64,000 nt of DNA, from contig CAKPIT010000004.1 of the NCBI GenBank assembly GCA_934162445.1, positions 1 through 64,000 of the forward strand, read 5' to 3'. Positions 6,910 through 15,312 of this stretch are shown piece by piece. The notes below the pieces were generated by a model. It did not search any database. It worked only from the letters and a program-made list of their open reading frames with translations, and was not told the DNA's origin. The stretch is from an uncultured Bacilli bacterium. GTDB taxonomy: Bacteria; Bacillota_I; Bacilli_A; RF39; UBA660. Position 1 is the first letter of the stretch. Each line of letters begins with the position of its first letter. The translations under genes were made by a program, and so were the position numbers.

Positions 6910-8388
6910 ATGGAAAAAACGGAAATTATTAAAAATATTGCGTTACGAAGTGGTGGTGATATTTATTTAGGAGTAGTTGGGGCAGTTAGAACTGGGAAAA
7001 GTACTTTTATTAAACGAATGGTTGAATCGTTAGTAGTACCATATATTGAGGATGAGTATGAGAAAAAACGAACACTTGATGAGATTCCTCAAAGTGCTGC
7101 CGGTAAAACTATTATGACTACTGAACCAAAGTTTGTTCCTAATCAAGCAGCTAAAGTTAAGATTGATGACTTTAGTTGTAATATTAGGTTAATTGATTGT
7201 GTGGGTTATATTATGAATAATGCGAAAGGGGCTACTGATGAAGAAGGTAATCCACGAATGGTGAAAACGCCTTGGTATGATGAAGAAATTCCTTTTGTAG
7301 AAGCTGCAGAGATTGGGACAGAAAAAGTAATTAAAGATCACTCTACGATTGGAATTGTTGTTACTACTGATGGTTCAATTGGAGAATTTAATCGGAGTGA
7401 TTATCAAGAGGCTGAAGAAAGAGTTATTTTAGAGCTTAAAGAAATTGGTAAACCGTTTATTGTGGTTTTAAACACTACTCATCCAACCTTACCAGAGACA
7501 GAGCGATTAGCAGAAACAATTAGAGATACTTATGACGTTCCGGTTTTACCAATAAATATTGAAGCAATGAATGAAAGAGAAATGACAAATATTTTAAGAG
7601 AAGCTCTTTATGAATTCCCAGTTTTAGAAGTTAAGGTTAATATGCCGGAATGGATTGCTATTTTAAATAGTACTAATGATATTAAGAAAAAATATATTGA
7701 AGCTATTAGAGAATGTGTAATGGATGTTGATAAATTACGGGATATTGAAAAGATTACTAAACATTTTGTTAGTAATGATGTAATTGAAAAGGCTTATCTT
7801 GCTGATGTTAATCCAGCGACAGGAATTGTAACTATCAATCTTGAAGCACCTGCTAATCTTTATAGTGAGGTTTTAAAGGACATTATTAAAATTGATGTAA
7901 CAAGTAAAGCCGATCTTTTAGCATTATTTCAAGATTATGAGGAAGCAAAGTGTGAATATGACCAAATTAAATATGCTCTTAAAATGGTTAAACAAACTGG
8001 TTATGGAGTAGCTACTCCTACTATTAAAGATATGAAATTAGATACACCAGAAATAATTAAACAAGGACCTAGATATGGGGTTAAACTTAAAGCCGTGGCT
8101 CCTTCTATTCATATGATTAGAGTAGACGTTAATTCAACTTTTGAACCTATTATTGGTAGTGAAGTACAAAGTAAAGAGTTGATTGATTATTTAATGCGTG
8201 ATTATGAAAATGATCCGAGTGATATTTGGAAGAGTGAAATATTTGGTAGAAGTCTTGATAATATTGTTCAAGAAGGTATTCAATCAAAAATTAATACTAT
8301 GCCTGATAATATCAGATATAAATTACAACAAACTTTATCAAAAATAGTTAATAAAGGATCTAATAATATGATTGCTATAGTTCTCTAA
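6910..8388 (+). CDS. spoIVA: Stage IV sporulation protein A, coat basement ATPase
   Basis: SpoIVA polymerises, driven by ATP, on the outer forespore membrane and forms the basement layer of the spore coat. The product begins with the conserved GGDIYLGVVGAVRTGKST Walker A region (Lys30), continues with SAAGKTIMTTEPKFVPNQA and DCVGY (Walker B-like), and ends in the conserved IFGRSL...IQ.K...MP..RYKL tail. The ATG at 6910 (GTG at 6901 is in frame but badly placed) gives 492 residues, equal to the B. subtilis protein. It is strongly conserved and convergent with the gene at 8385. Confidence 0.97.
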   Translation: MEKTEIIKNIALRSGGDIYLGVVGAVRTGKSTFIKRMVESLVVPYIEDEYEKKRTLDEIPQSAAGKTIMTTEPKFVPNQAAKVKIDDFSCNIRLIDCVGYIMNNAKGATDEEGNPRMVKTPWYDEEIPFVEAAEIGTEKVIKDHSTIGIVVTTDGSIGEFNRSDYQEAEERVILELKEIGKPFIVVLNTTHPTLPETERLAETIRDTYDVPVLPINIEAMNEREMTNILREALYEFPVLEVKVNMPEWIAILNSTNDIKKKYIEAIRECVMDVDKLRDIEKITKHFVSNDVIEKAYLADVNPATGIVTINLEAPANLYSEVLKDIIKIDVTSKADLLALFQDYEEAKCEYDQIKYALKMVKQTGYGVATPTIKDMKLDTPEIIKQGPRYGVKLKAVAPSIHMIRVDVNSTFEPIIGSEVQSKELIDYLMRDYENDPSDIWKSEIFGRSLDNIVQEGIQSKINTMPDNIRYKLQQTLSKIVNKGSNNMIAIVL

Positions 8389-8403
8389 TTAGAGAACTTT
8401 TTA
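8379..8403 (+). terminator. spoIVA terminator
   Basis: AGTTCTCTAA (8379-8388) pairs with TTAGAGAACT (8389-8398), then TTTTT. The spoIVA TAA stop sits in the middle of the palindrome, and the last codons of the convergent gene overlap it. Confidence 0.8.
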
Positions 8404-8786
8404 ATTGTTATTTTACCATGTTCAAGTAATGTTAAAAATTCTTGATAAGTAATAGTGTCAAGATCTATTTTTCCTTGATAGTTTGGAAAGTCTAGTGCGT
8501 CTTCTAATTCTAAATAGGCTTTGATTGAATCTTTGATAATTACTTTTAAATCTATTTCTTCAGTGAAATTAAATTCATCTAGCTTTTCAACAGAGATAAT
8601 AGTACCAATTAGATTATGATGATAAAGTATAGCTTCATATAATCCGGGCGTTAATATATTATATTTGTTATTGTATGTTAAAAATATATTTTTAACTTTA
8701 GAGATGGTTGCTACTTCATCTTTGGTTATAATATTAAATGGAATAATTAAATAAAAAAATTCTTTTGATTTACTAAGGACATACAT
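8385..8786 (-). CDS. Hypothetical protein, 133 residues
   Basis: I do not recognise the family. The product is soluble, without signal peptide or membrane segment, rich in Ile, Leu and acidic residues, with alternating beta-like N-terminal and helical C-terminal parts. The start is taken as the ATG at 8786, with AGGTG six bases upstream; an in-frame GTG at 8795 overlaps that site. It has its own leader, converges with spoIVA with a 4-base overlap, and is not coupled to engB. Base composition is like that of its neighbours. Confidence 0.6.
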   Translation of the reverse strand: MYVLSKSKEFFYLIIPFNIITKDEVATISKVKNIFLTYNNKYNILTPGLYEAILYHHNLIGTIISVEKLDEFNFTEEIDLKVIIKDSIKAYLELEDALDFPNYQGKIDLDTITYQEFLTLLEHGKITIKKFSN

Positions 8787-8810
8787 AAACAACACCTATT
8801 ATAAGGTATG

Positions 8811-8845
8811 TAAAAAGACTTAAATCGTGTCGACGATTAAGTCTT
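8811..8845 (-). terminator. Terminator of the nrnA-engB unit
   Basis: AAGACTTAAATCG (8815-8827) pairs with CGATTAAGTCTT (8834-8845) with one bulged A, followed on the reverse strand by a T5 run. The engB stop codon (8820-8822) is inside the stem. Confidence 0.8.
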
Positions 8846-9413
8846 CAATGGTTTTATAAATTTTATCTTTACCTTCTTTGGTAATACTTGAAAAGATAAC
8901 AAGGTCATCTCCTACAACAAGGTCTAAGGTGTCAGTAATTTGTTTTTTACATTTATCTCGTTTACTAGCACCAATTTTATCGGCTTTGGTTGCAACAATT
9001 GTTACTTTTATGTTGTAATATTTTAAAAAGTTATACATTAAAATATCATCTTCAGTAGGTTTATGACGAAAATCAATTAGCATAAATACACGTTTTAATT
9101 CTTTTCTTGTTTCTAAATATTCTTCAATCATCAAACCAAACTTAGCTTTGGTTTTTTTATTTACTTCAGCATATCCATAACCCGGAACATCAATTAAATA
9201 GAATTCTTTGTTAACAAGATAAAAATTCAGAGTTTGGGTTTTACCGGGATGAGATGAAGTTCTGGCTAAATTTTTACGATTTAAAAGAGTATTTATAAAA
9301 CTGCTTTTACCAACATTACTACGGCCCACTAATAAAAATTCACTTAAATGATCTTCTGGATACTGACTTCTTCTTGTAGCAATGATTTTAAGTTCAGCAT
9401 TATTTATTTTCAT
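8820..9413 (-). CDS. engB: Ribosome biogenesis GTP-binding protein EngB (YsxC/YihA)
   Basis: This small GTPase is needed for late assembly of the 50S subunit. All G motifs are present: GRSNVGKSSF (G1), a switch threonine in HPGKTQTLNFY, DVPGYGYAEV (G3) and ATKADK (G4). The 197-residue length is normal. It overlaps the end of nrnA by 14 bases, so the two are co-transcribed; unlike B. subtilis there is no lon or clpX beside it. SD GGAGAG lies before the ATG. Confidence 0.96.
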   Translation of the reverse strand: MKINNAELKIIATRRSQYPEDHLSEFLLVGRSNVGKSSFINTLLNRKNLARTSSHPGKTQTLNFYLVNKEFYLIDVPGYGYAEVNKKTKAKFGLMIEEYLETRKELKRVFMLIDFRHKPTEDDILMYNFLKYYNIKVTIVATKADKIGASKRDKCKKQITDTLDLVVGDDLVIFSSITKEGKDKIYKTIEDLIVDTI

Positions 9414-10359
9414 GGTTTTCTCTCCTTATATAATTTTCGGTTGTTAAATCTATATCATTAATTAAACTTTCAGCTTCAGCAAGGGATGATAATCTAGCAC
9501 CACCAGCAAGGGCATGACCACCACCATTATATTTTTCAGCTACTTTGTTAATTACTGGTCCCCTACTCCTGATATTTACGCGGACATTATTATTTTTTAA
9601 GTCTTCAGTAACAATAATCCAAACTAGAATTTCATTAATGAAGTTGAAATTGTTTATCATGTTACCAGCAGATGCGGTGTCAGCATGAAATTTATTAATA
9701 ATGTCATTAGTTAAAATGATGTAGGCTACCCCATGATCGGTTACTTTCATATTTAGGGATATATAGCCTTCTAAACGAACTTCTTTTAAAGGTCTTAAAT
9801 ATAAGTTATTGTAAATTTCTGATAATTTAAGATGATATTTATTTAAATAAATACTTACTAAGTTAAAAGTCTTAGCACTAGCATTATCAAAAAGAAACCG
9901 GTTAGAATCTGATACTAGTCCATAGTATAAAAGTTTAGCAATTTTCTCATTACATTTCATTTTAGTATTTAAAAGAAAGTCCATTAAAATTTCACAGGTA
10001 CTACTAGCAGTATCATCTATGTATTCTATACCATTAAAACTTTCAATAAAGGGATGATGATCTATTTTGATGATTTGTTTAGCTTTATCATAGCCGCTAT
10101 AGTCTATTCTTTTTTTATCAGGAGTATCTAAAACAATAAGAAGAAAATCTTGGTATGATTCTTGTTTATCTAACTTTCCCATGTAAGAGAATTTGCTAGA
10201 ACCATTGCCAACAGCATAGACTTTCTTATTTTTAAATGTTAGATTAATAGCTTCTTTTAGGGCAAGAGAACTTGCTAAAGCATCTGGATCAACCCCAATA
10301 TGTCTTGCAATAACAATACAATCATATTTTTTTATTTCTTTATAAATTTTTTTAAACAT
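9400..10359 (-). CDS. nrnA: DHH-family bifunctional oligoribonuclease/PAP phosphatase
   Basis: NrnA degrades short RNA oligomers and pAp. The DHH motifs are visible: the metal-binding HIGVDPDALASS near residue 20, VLDTPD near 80, IDHHP near 97, and in the C-terminal DHHA1 domain GGGHALAGGA near 285. The length of 319 residues equals the family norm (313 in B. subtilis). The expected RHxxPDgD pattern appears as RHIGVDPDA, a usual variant. It is first gene of a two-gene unit with engB. Confidence 0.9.
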   Translation of the reverse strand: MFKKIYKEIKKYDCIVIARHIGVDPDALASSLALKEAINLTFKNKKVYAVGNGSSKFSYMGKLDKQESYQDFLLIVLDTPDKKRIDYSGYDKAKQIIKIDHHPFIESFNGIEYIDDTASSTCEILMDFLLNTKMKCNEKIAKLLYYGLVSDSNRFLFDNASAKTFNLVSIYLNKYHLKLSEIYNNLYLRPLKEVRLEGYISLNMKVTDHGVAYIILTNDIINKFHADTASAGNMINNFNFINEILVWIIVTEDLKNNNVRVNIRSRGPVINKVAEKYNGGGHALAGGARLSSLAEAESLINDIDLTTENYIRRENHENK

Positions 10360-10371
10360 ATAAACTCCAAT

Positions 10372-11550
10372 CTAATGGATTAATTTTAAAGTATCCATAG
10401 CAATCATTAATTCTTCATCAGTTGGAACAACATATACTAAGCATTTAGAATCTGGACTACTAATTTTCTTTAATTCGCCTCTTGTTTCATTAGCTTGTTC
10501 ATCTAATTTTATACCAAGACAGTTTAAGTTTTCAATAACTTGTTTTCTAAATGGAATACTATTTTCACCAAGACCAGCTGTAAAGCAGATAACATCAGCA
10601 CCATTTAATAAAACATAATATTGGGCAATATAGTTAGTAACACAGCGGGCATATTTTTTGAAGGCAAGGAGAGCTTTTTTATCATCATTTTCCATAGCGG
10701 TGATGACATCACGCATATCACTACTAATTTCACTCATACCTAATAGGCCTGATTTTTTATTTAAAGCAGCAATTACTTCTTTAGCATTTAAACCTTCTTT
10801 TTCCATAACGTAAGTAATGATAGATGGATCAACATCACCAGAACGAGATCCCATCATGATACCAGCTAAAGGAGTGAAGCCCATAGAGGTATCAAGACAT
10901 TTACCATCTTTAATAGCAGTAATAGAACCACCGTTACCAACATGACAACTAATGATTTTTAAATCATCACGGCCTAATTCTTCACTTATCTTTTTAGCAA
11001 TATAGCGATGACTAGTACCATGGAAACCATATTTACGAACACCATAATTTTCATACCATGAGTATGGAACTGGATAAAGGAATGTTGCTTCATCCATAGT
11101 TTGATGGAAAGCGGTATCAAAAACGCCAACCATTGGTGTATTTGGTAATACTTCTTTAAAGGCTTCAATACCAAGGACATTGGCAGGATTATGTAATGGG
11201 GCAAAATCTTTAAAAGCGATTAAATCATTTACTACTTCATCAGTGATAAGACAAGAATCTTTATATTTATCTTTACCATGAACTAGACGATGACCGATAC
11301 CATCAATTTCATCTAAAGAGTTAATAATATTTAAGCTTATTAATTTATCCAGTAAGATTTTAACAGCATCAGTATGATTAGTTAAAGGAGCTTTTTCTTT
11401 AAGAGTGGTACCATTATATTTGATAGTATAAGTACTATCATCAATACCAATTCGTTCAAAAAGACCTTTGGCAATTACACTTTTATCATCCATATTAAAA
11501 AGACTAAACTTTAACGAACTGCTTCCTGTATTTATTGAGATTATTTTCAT
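10372..11550 (-). CDS. ackA: Acetate kinase, copy 1
   Basis: Acetate kinase converts acetyl phosphate and ADP to acetate and ATP, the last step of acetate fermentation. Visible signatures are the N-terminal INTGSSSLKF, GHRLVHG, FDTAFHQTM, the catalytic-Arg region YGFHGTSHRYIA, GNGGSITAI, GFTPLAGIMMGSRSGDVDP and FTAGLGENS near the end. The 392 residues match the family. A second, clearly homologous gene lies directly upstream (11658), separated by a terminator, so the two are probably expressed independently. No phosphotransacetylase gene is in the window. Confidence 0.97.
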   Translation of the reverse strand: MKIISINTGSSSLKFSLFNMDDKSVIAKGLFERIGIDDSTYTIKYNGTTLKEKAPLTNHTDAVKILLDKLISLNIINSLDEIDGIGHRLVHGKDKYKDSCLITDEVVNDLIAFKDFAPLHNPANVLGIEAFKEVLPNTPMVGVFDTAFHQTMDEATFLYPVPYSWYENYGVRKYGFHGTSHRYIAKKISEELGRDDLKIISCHVGNGGSITAIKDGKCLDTSMGFTPLAGIMMGSRSGDVDPSIITYVMEKEGLNAKEVIAALNKKSGLLGMSEISSDMRDVITAMENDDKKALLAFKKYARCVTNYIAQYYVLLNGADVICFTAGLGENSIPFRKQVIENLNCLGIKLDEQANETRGELKKISSPDSKCLVYVVPTDEELMIAMDTLKLIH

Positions 11551-11629
11551 AACTTATTCCTTCTTTCTATAAATCTAGTAGTATTATACTATAAATAAGG
11601 CGTTTTTCATAGATGTTTTTTGGGTGCTT

Positions 11630-11655
11630 TAAAAAAAGTCCTAGTAAATGGACTT
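11630..11655 (-). terminator. Terminator between the two acetate kinase genes
   Basis: AAGTCC (11636-11641) pairs with GGACTT (11650-11655), and seven T follow on the reverse strand. It ends the transcript of the upstream copy. Confidence 0.78.
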
Positions 11656-11657
11656 CT

Positions 11658-12842
11658 TTATTTTGCTAGAGAATAAGTATCTTTAGCAATTACTAATTCT
11701 TCATCAGTTCCTAAAACATAAACTGGAATTGTAGACTTTTCAGTGGTAATGATTCCTTCATTTCCTTTTCTTACAACTGTTTTTTCATTTAATTCATCAT
11801 CAAGGTCAAGACCAAGAGATGATAGTTTCTTTATTGTTTCTTTACGGATAATTGGATCGTTTTCACCACCACCGGCTGTGAAGATAATAGCATCAACGTG
11901 ATTTAGTTTAATCATATATTTAGCAATGTATTCAGCAATTCTTTCGGTATACATATTTATAGCTAAAACAACTTGTTTATCATTAGCAAGATAGGCTTCA
12001 TCAATATCACGTAAATCATTCATAGCCGCAATACCTTCCAAACCACTTTGTTTATTTAAAAGATTATCAACCTCACTATAAGTAAGATGAGCTTTTTCCA
12101 TAATGTAGCCAATAATACTATAATCAATATCACCGCATCTTGTACCCATCATAATACCAGCATTTGGTGTAAAGCCCATTGAAGTATCAATACACCTACC
12201 AGATCTAACTGCTGAAATTGAGGCACCATTACCAATATGACAAATGATAAGGTTTTTATCATCTTTTAGGATGTCTTTCATTTTAAAAGTGATATATTGG
12301 TGAGATAGGCCATGGAAACCATATTTGCGAACACCATAGTCTTTATACCAAGAATATGGGACAGGATATAGGTATGTTGCTTCATCCATAGTTTGATGGA
12401 AAGCAGTATCAAAACAGGCAACCATAGTGGCATTAGGAATAGCTTTTTTAAAGCATTCTATTCCTTTAATAGCAGCGGGATTATGTAATGGGGCTAAATC
12501 CTTCATTGCATTAATGTCTTTTTCTACTTCATCAGTAATAATTACGGAATGAGAGTATTTAGAACCACCATGAACGACACGATGTCCGACAGCTTTAATA
12601 TCATCTAAACTTGTAACTATTTGTTTATCCACAAGAGTTGTTAATAAAATATTAACAGCTTCTTCATGAGTTTTCATAAGTTTTTGTTCATAGATTTTAT
12701 CACCATTATATTTAATAGTATAATCACTATCATTAGAACCAATACGTTCAAAACTTCCTTTCGCAATAATTTCTTCTTCTGGCATAGCATAAAGTCTAAA
12801 TTTTAAAGTACTACTACCAGTATTTATTGATAATAATAACAT
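11658..12842 (-). CDS. ackA: Acetate kinase, copy 2
   Basis: This is a 394-residue acetate kinase with the same motifs as its neighbour: INTGSSTLKF, GHRVVHGG, FDTAFHQTM, YGFHGLSHQYI, GNGASISAV, GFTPNAGIMMGTRCGDIDY and FTAGGGENDP. Differences from copy 1 lie mainly in surface positions and the region near GEND, so both look catalytically competent. Head-to-tail order suggests an old tandem duplication followed by divergence. The ATG has AAGGAGG upstream and TATAAT lies about 20 bases before that. Confidence 0.96.
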   Translation of the reverse strand: MLLLSINTGSSTLKFRLYAMPEEEIIAKGSFERIGSNDSDYTIKYNGDKIYEQKLMKTHEEAVNILLTTLVDKQIVTSLDDIKAVGHRVVHGGSKYSHSVIITDEVEKDINAMKDLAPLHNPAAIKGIECFKKAIPNATMVACFDTAFHQTMDEATYLYPVPYSWYKDYGVRKYGFHGLSHQYITFKMKDILKDDKNLIICHIGNGASISAVRSGRCIDTSMGFTPNAGIMMGTRCGDIDYSIIGYIMEKAHLTYSEVDNLLNKQSGLEGIAAMNDLRDIDEAYLANDKQVVLAINMYTERIAEYIAKYMIKLNHVDAIIFTAGGGENDPIIRKETIKKLSSLGLDLDDELNEKTVVRKGNEGIITTEKSTIPVYVLGTDEELVIAKDTYSLAK

Positions 12843-12900
12843 AATATTCCTCCTTGTGCTTATTATAACGTAATAATTGAAAATTGTATAGAATTTTTGA

Positions 12901-12931
12901 CAAAATAAAAATGTAGGACTTGCCTACATTT
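12901..12931 (-). terminator. Terminator of the TasA-like surface protein gene
   Basis: AAATGTAGG (12909-12917) pairs with CCTACATTT (12923-12931), followed on the reverse strand by a T-rich tract. Confidence 0.82.
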
Positions 12932-12934
12932 ATT

Positions 12935-14908
12935 TTAACTATTTAGTTTAATGGTAAACGGATTTTCTTTAGTGCCAGTTCCACCAGTAATAACAACGTT
13001 TTCTTTTAAAGTCATTGCCGGTTTGATCCCTTTAGCTGAAGTGAGATTACCACGGCTAGAAGAACTGCCGCTACCACCAGAACCACCAGAACCACCAGAA
13101 CCACCAGAACCACCAGAGCCACCACCGGATTGAGCTAATGGGACACTATTTGCGTTTAAAATTGAATAGACATAACTACTAGTGATTGGGGTTAGAAGCC
13201 AATATTCATTATTATTAGTATAAATATTATCTTGACCACTCATTAATTCACCTAAGCGTAAAAGGCCTACTTTAGCGGTTGTTTTACTACTCGTTAGAGT
13301 TGTGGAAGTAGCAGTTGCATACTTTCCTAATTTATAGCTTTCACCGTTGCTAACAGTTCCTAGATACCATGTAGTAGTATCTTCAATCATATTAGTATCA
13401 GAAGTATTTAAATAATCGGTTAGGTAACTACCATTTAGGAAAGTGCCAATCGTATTAGTGGTTGTATAACCAGCACTGCTACCGAAGGCTATAGTTTTAT
13501 AACTACCACTATCTTTTAAAGGAACAGCACTTACAATCTTTGTTTTATTAGCGGTTTCATGGCTAACAATACGATATAAGTTATTTTCTCCTTTACCAAA
13601 ACTTATATATTCCCCACTATATCTTGTGTTTAATTTGGTACCATTTAATAAGATATCATTATCTCCTCTTAAACGATAAGGATCAGTCTCGGTTCCGGTT
13701 CCACTTATAGTTTTAACATTTCCTTTTAAAACAACAACGGGTCTTATGCCGGCTCCACTAGTATTTGAAGTTTCCCCCGGTGTTCCTGTTTCACCAACAG
13801 ATCTAATTCCTCTTACTCCAGCTTGTCTTTCTTCTGGGTATGTTATGTACCAAATTGTTCCATCATTTAAATAACTACTAGTTCCTATTTTGGTATATTC
13901 AGCATATGTTAATAGGCCACATGGACTGGTTAGACTTTCTGCTTTGTAATTTGCAGTTGGAACATTCCAAACACTTTCAGTATTTATATAGTTATTATAA
14001 TCACGTAAATTACCTAAAAAACCATCAGATGTAGTGTCATTTAACCAAGTATAGGCCCATGATGATTTATAATCTTCATCTCTTCCATAATTGATAGTGG
14101 CTGCTGGCCACTTGGTTATAATCTTGATGCTATTATCATTATTATTAATAGCATAGGCTTGCCATAGTTTACCACTATACCAGATGTAGTTAGTAGGACT
14201 TGTTCCTGTTATATAGGTCCAATTACTATCTGATGTATCTAAATTATCACTTGATATGTTGTTTTTCATTTTGGTTGTTAGGCTCTCCCCTACTTCATTT
14301 ACACCATTTACAACAATCTTGCCATGATAGTGTTTTCCTAAAACATCATTACTAGCATTTTCCTTAATCCATACATATAATTTATTGGTTACTGACTCGC
14401 CTTGGTTTAAAGTCCCTGTTGCTAAAAGGCGTTTTGATGTTGATAAAATTCTAGCACTTTCACTATTAAGTTTGTATTTTATGGAGTTTTTATCTAATTG
14501 TTTAGTACTACAACCATCTTGAGTTATCATATCAGTATCATCTTCTAGATAGATTTCATAGTCAGCAGGGAGGGTTCCTGTGTTAGTTATTGTGAAAGTG
14601 TATGGGGTTAAAGCTTCCCCTTCACTATCACTCATTGGATATTTTCCACTTAAGTCAATAACATTAGAACTATCACTACCAAAGTCAATATTTAAAGTTC
14701 CAGCTTTAACAACATTGTAATCGCTTGATTTGGAAACAGAAGTGAAAATAGCATAAGCACTTCCTAATGTGGCCACAGTTACTCCCAAAACTGATAATAA
14801 GGTCACATATAACTGCCGTTTAGCCATTTTGGTTAATCCTACTTCTTTAAAGTTGTAACTTTGAATTTTTTCTTTGGTTATTTTATGTCTGTTTTTAAAT
14901 TTTTTCAT
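12935..14908 (-). CDS. Secreted TasA/camelysin-like protein with duplicated surface module and Gly-Ser linker
   Basis: The 657-residue protein begins with a basic segment and a hydrophobic stretch (LSVLGVTVATLGSAYAIF, about residues 38-56), followed by VVKAGTLNIDFG, the arrangement of TasA/camelysin proteins that are cleaved by SipW-type signal peptidases. A beta-rich domain with TFTITNTGTLPADYEIYL follows. From about residue 225 two copies of one module appear, each ending alike: IRPVVVLKGNV..ISGTGTETDPY (near 390-410) and IKPAMTLKENVV..GGTGTKENPF (near 635-652). Between them, near residues 595-615, lies a GGS repeat. There is no LPXTG motif, so it is probably secreted or fibre-forming. No sipW is nearby. 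The function is unknown. Confidence 0.6.
   Translation of the reverse strand: MKKFKNRHKITKEKIQSYNFKEVGLTKMAKRQLYVTLLSVLGVTVATLGSAYAIFTSVSKSSDYNVVKAGTLNIDFGSDSSNVIDLSGKYPMSDSEGEALTPYTFTITNTGTLPADYEIYLEDDTDMITQDGCSTKQLDKNSIKYKLNSESARILSTSKRLLATGTLNQGESVTNKLYVWIKENASNDVLGKHYHGKIVVNGVNEVGESLTTKMKNNISSDNLDTSDSNWTYITGTSPTNYIWYSGKLWQAYAINNNDNSIKIITKWPAATINYGRDEDYKSSWAYTWLNDTTSDGFLGNLRDYNNYINTESVWNVPTANYKAESLTSPCGLLTYAEYTKIGTSSYLNDGTIWYITYPEERQAGVRGIRSVGETGTPGETSNTSGAGIRPVVVLKGNVKTISGTGTETDPYRLRGDNDILLNGTKLNTRYSGEYISFGKGENNLYRIVSHETANKTKIVSAVPLKDSGSYKTIAFGSSAGYTTTNTIGTFLNGSYLTDYLNTSDTNMIEDTTTWYLGTVSNGESYKLGKYATATSTTLTSSKTTAKVGLLRLGELMSGQDNIYTNNNEYWLLTPITSSYVYSILNANSVPLAQSGGGSGGSGGSGGSGGSGGSGSSSSRGNLTSAKGIKPAMTLKENVVITGGTGTKENPFTIKLNS
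13071..13130. repeat. 9-bp tandem repeat encoding Gly-Gly-Ser
   Basis: About six to seven copies of a 9-base unit (ACCACCAGA on the + strand) encode a Gly-Gly-Ser linker in the surface protein gene. Copies are nearly identical, so the number is likely to vary between strains by slippage in whole codons. The linker sits late in the second module, before its conserved end. Confidence 0.9.
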
Positions 14909-14984
14909 AATAAAACACCTATCTTTACTATTATTAGTATAACAAATGTTTTAAAGAAAAAATAGTCCTTTTTTGTTTTATTTT

Positions 14985-15016
14985 AAAAAATAAAAGATAG
15001 GCTTTTTCAGCCTATC
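14985..15016 (-). terminator. SASP gene terminator
   Basis: GATAGGCT (14996-15003) pairs with AGCCTATC (15009-15016), followed by a T-rich tract on the reverse strand. Confidence 0.85.
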
Positions 15017-15032
15017 GCATAAGTTATTTTAT

Positions 15033-15248
15033 TTATTTGTTTGAATAACTTCCACTAACTTGATTTAATCCATTTTGTACTAAACGTCTAGTGATTTCAC
15101 CACCAACTGAACCGTTAGCACGTGATGTAGCATCTGGTCCTAAGTTAACACCGAATTCATTAGCTATTTCATATTTCATCTTATCAATAGCTTGTTTAGC
15201 ACCAGGAACTCTCATTTTCATTGAACCTGTATTCATATTGTTGTTCAT
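15033..15248 (-). CDS. Alpha/beta-type small acid-soluble spore protein
   Basis: Alpha/beta SASPs coat spore DNA, protect it from UV and are broken down at germination by the GPR protease. The product carries the family's two signatures: KYEIANEFGV, which contains the GPR cleavage region, and the DNA-binding SRANGSVGGEITRRLV. An ATG at 15248 with AGGAGG seven bases upstream gives 71 residues, a typical size; an in-frame GTG at 15257 abuts the same site and is rejected. It is monocistronic with its own terminator and a SigG-like promoter. Confidence 0.96.
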   Translation of the reverse strand: MNNNMNTGSMKMRVPGAKQAIDKMKYEIANEFGVNLGPDATSRANGSVGGEITRRLVQNGLNQVSGSYSNK

Positions 15249-15269
15249 TTGTTTCACCTCCTACACTAG

Positions 15270-15299
15270 TAGAATGTGAATATTTTAATATTTTATTAC
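15270..15299 (-). promoter_or_regulatory. SigG-like promoter of the SASP gene
   Basis: Reverse strand: CATTCTA (15270-15276) fits the SigG -10 consensus CATnnTA exactly. With an 18-base spacer the -35 would be GTAAT (15295-15299), which keeps only part of GnATR. The -10 is convincing, the -35 weak; SigG control is expected for SASP genes. Confidence 0.45.
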
Positions 15300-15312
15300 T
15301 GGTAATTTTTGC

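Noticed and set aside
8824..8834. TGTCGA within the engB terminator as a Spo0A box
   Set aside because: It is part of the hairpin loop region downstream of a gene and matches the 0A consensus poorly at the flanks.
13071..13130. Short direct repeats as a possible CRISPR array
   Set aside because: The unit is 9 bases without spacers and codes for Gly-Gly-Ser in frame; no cas genes are near.
12951..13133. A Pro-Pro-Glu-Pro repeat frame on the + strand
   Set aside because: It is the antisense reading of the Gly-Gly-Ser repeat in the surface protein gene and has no ribosome site.
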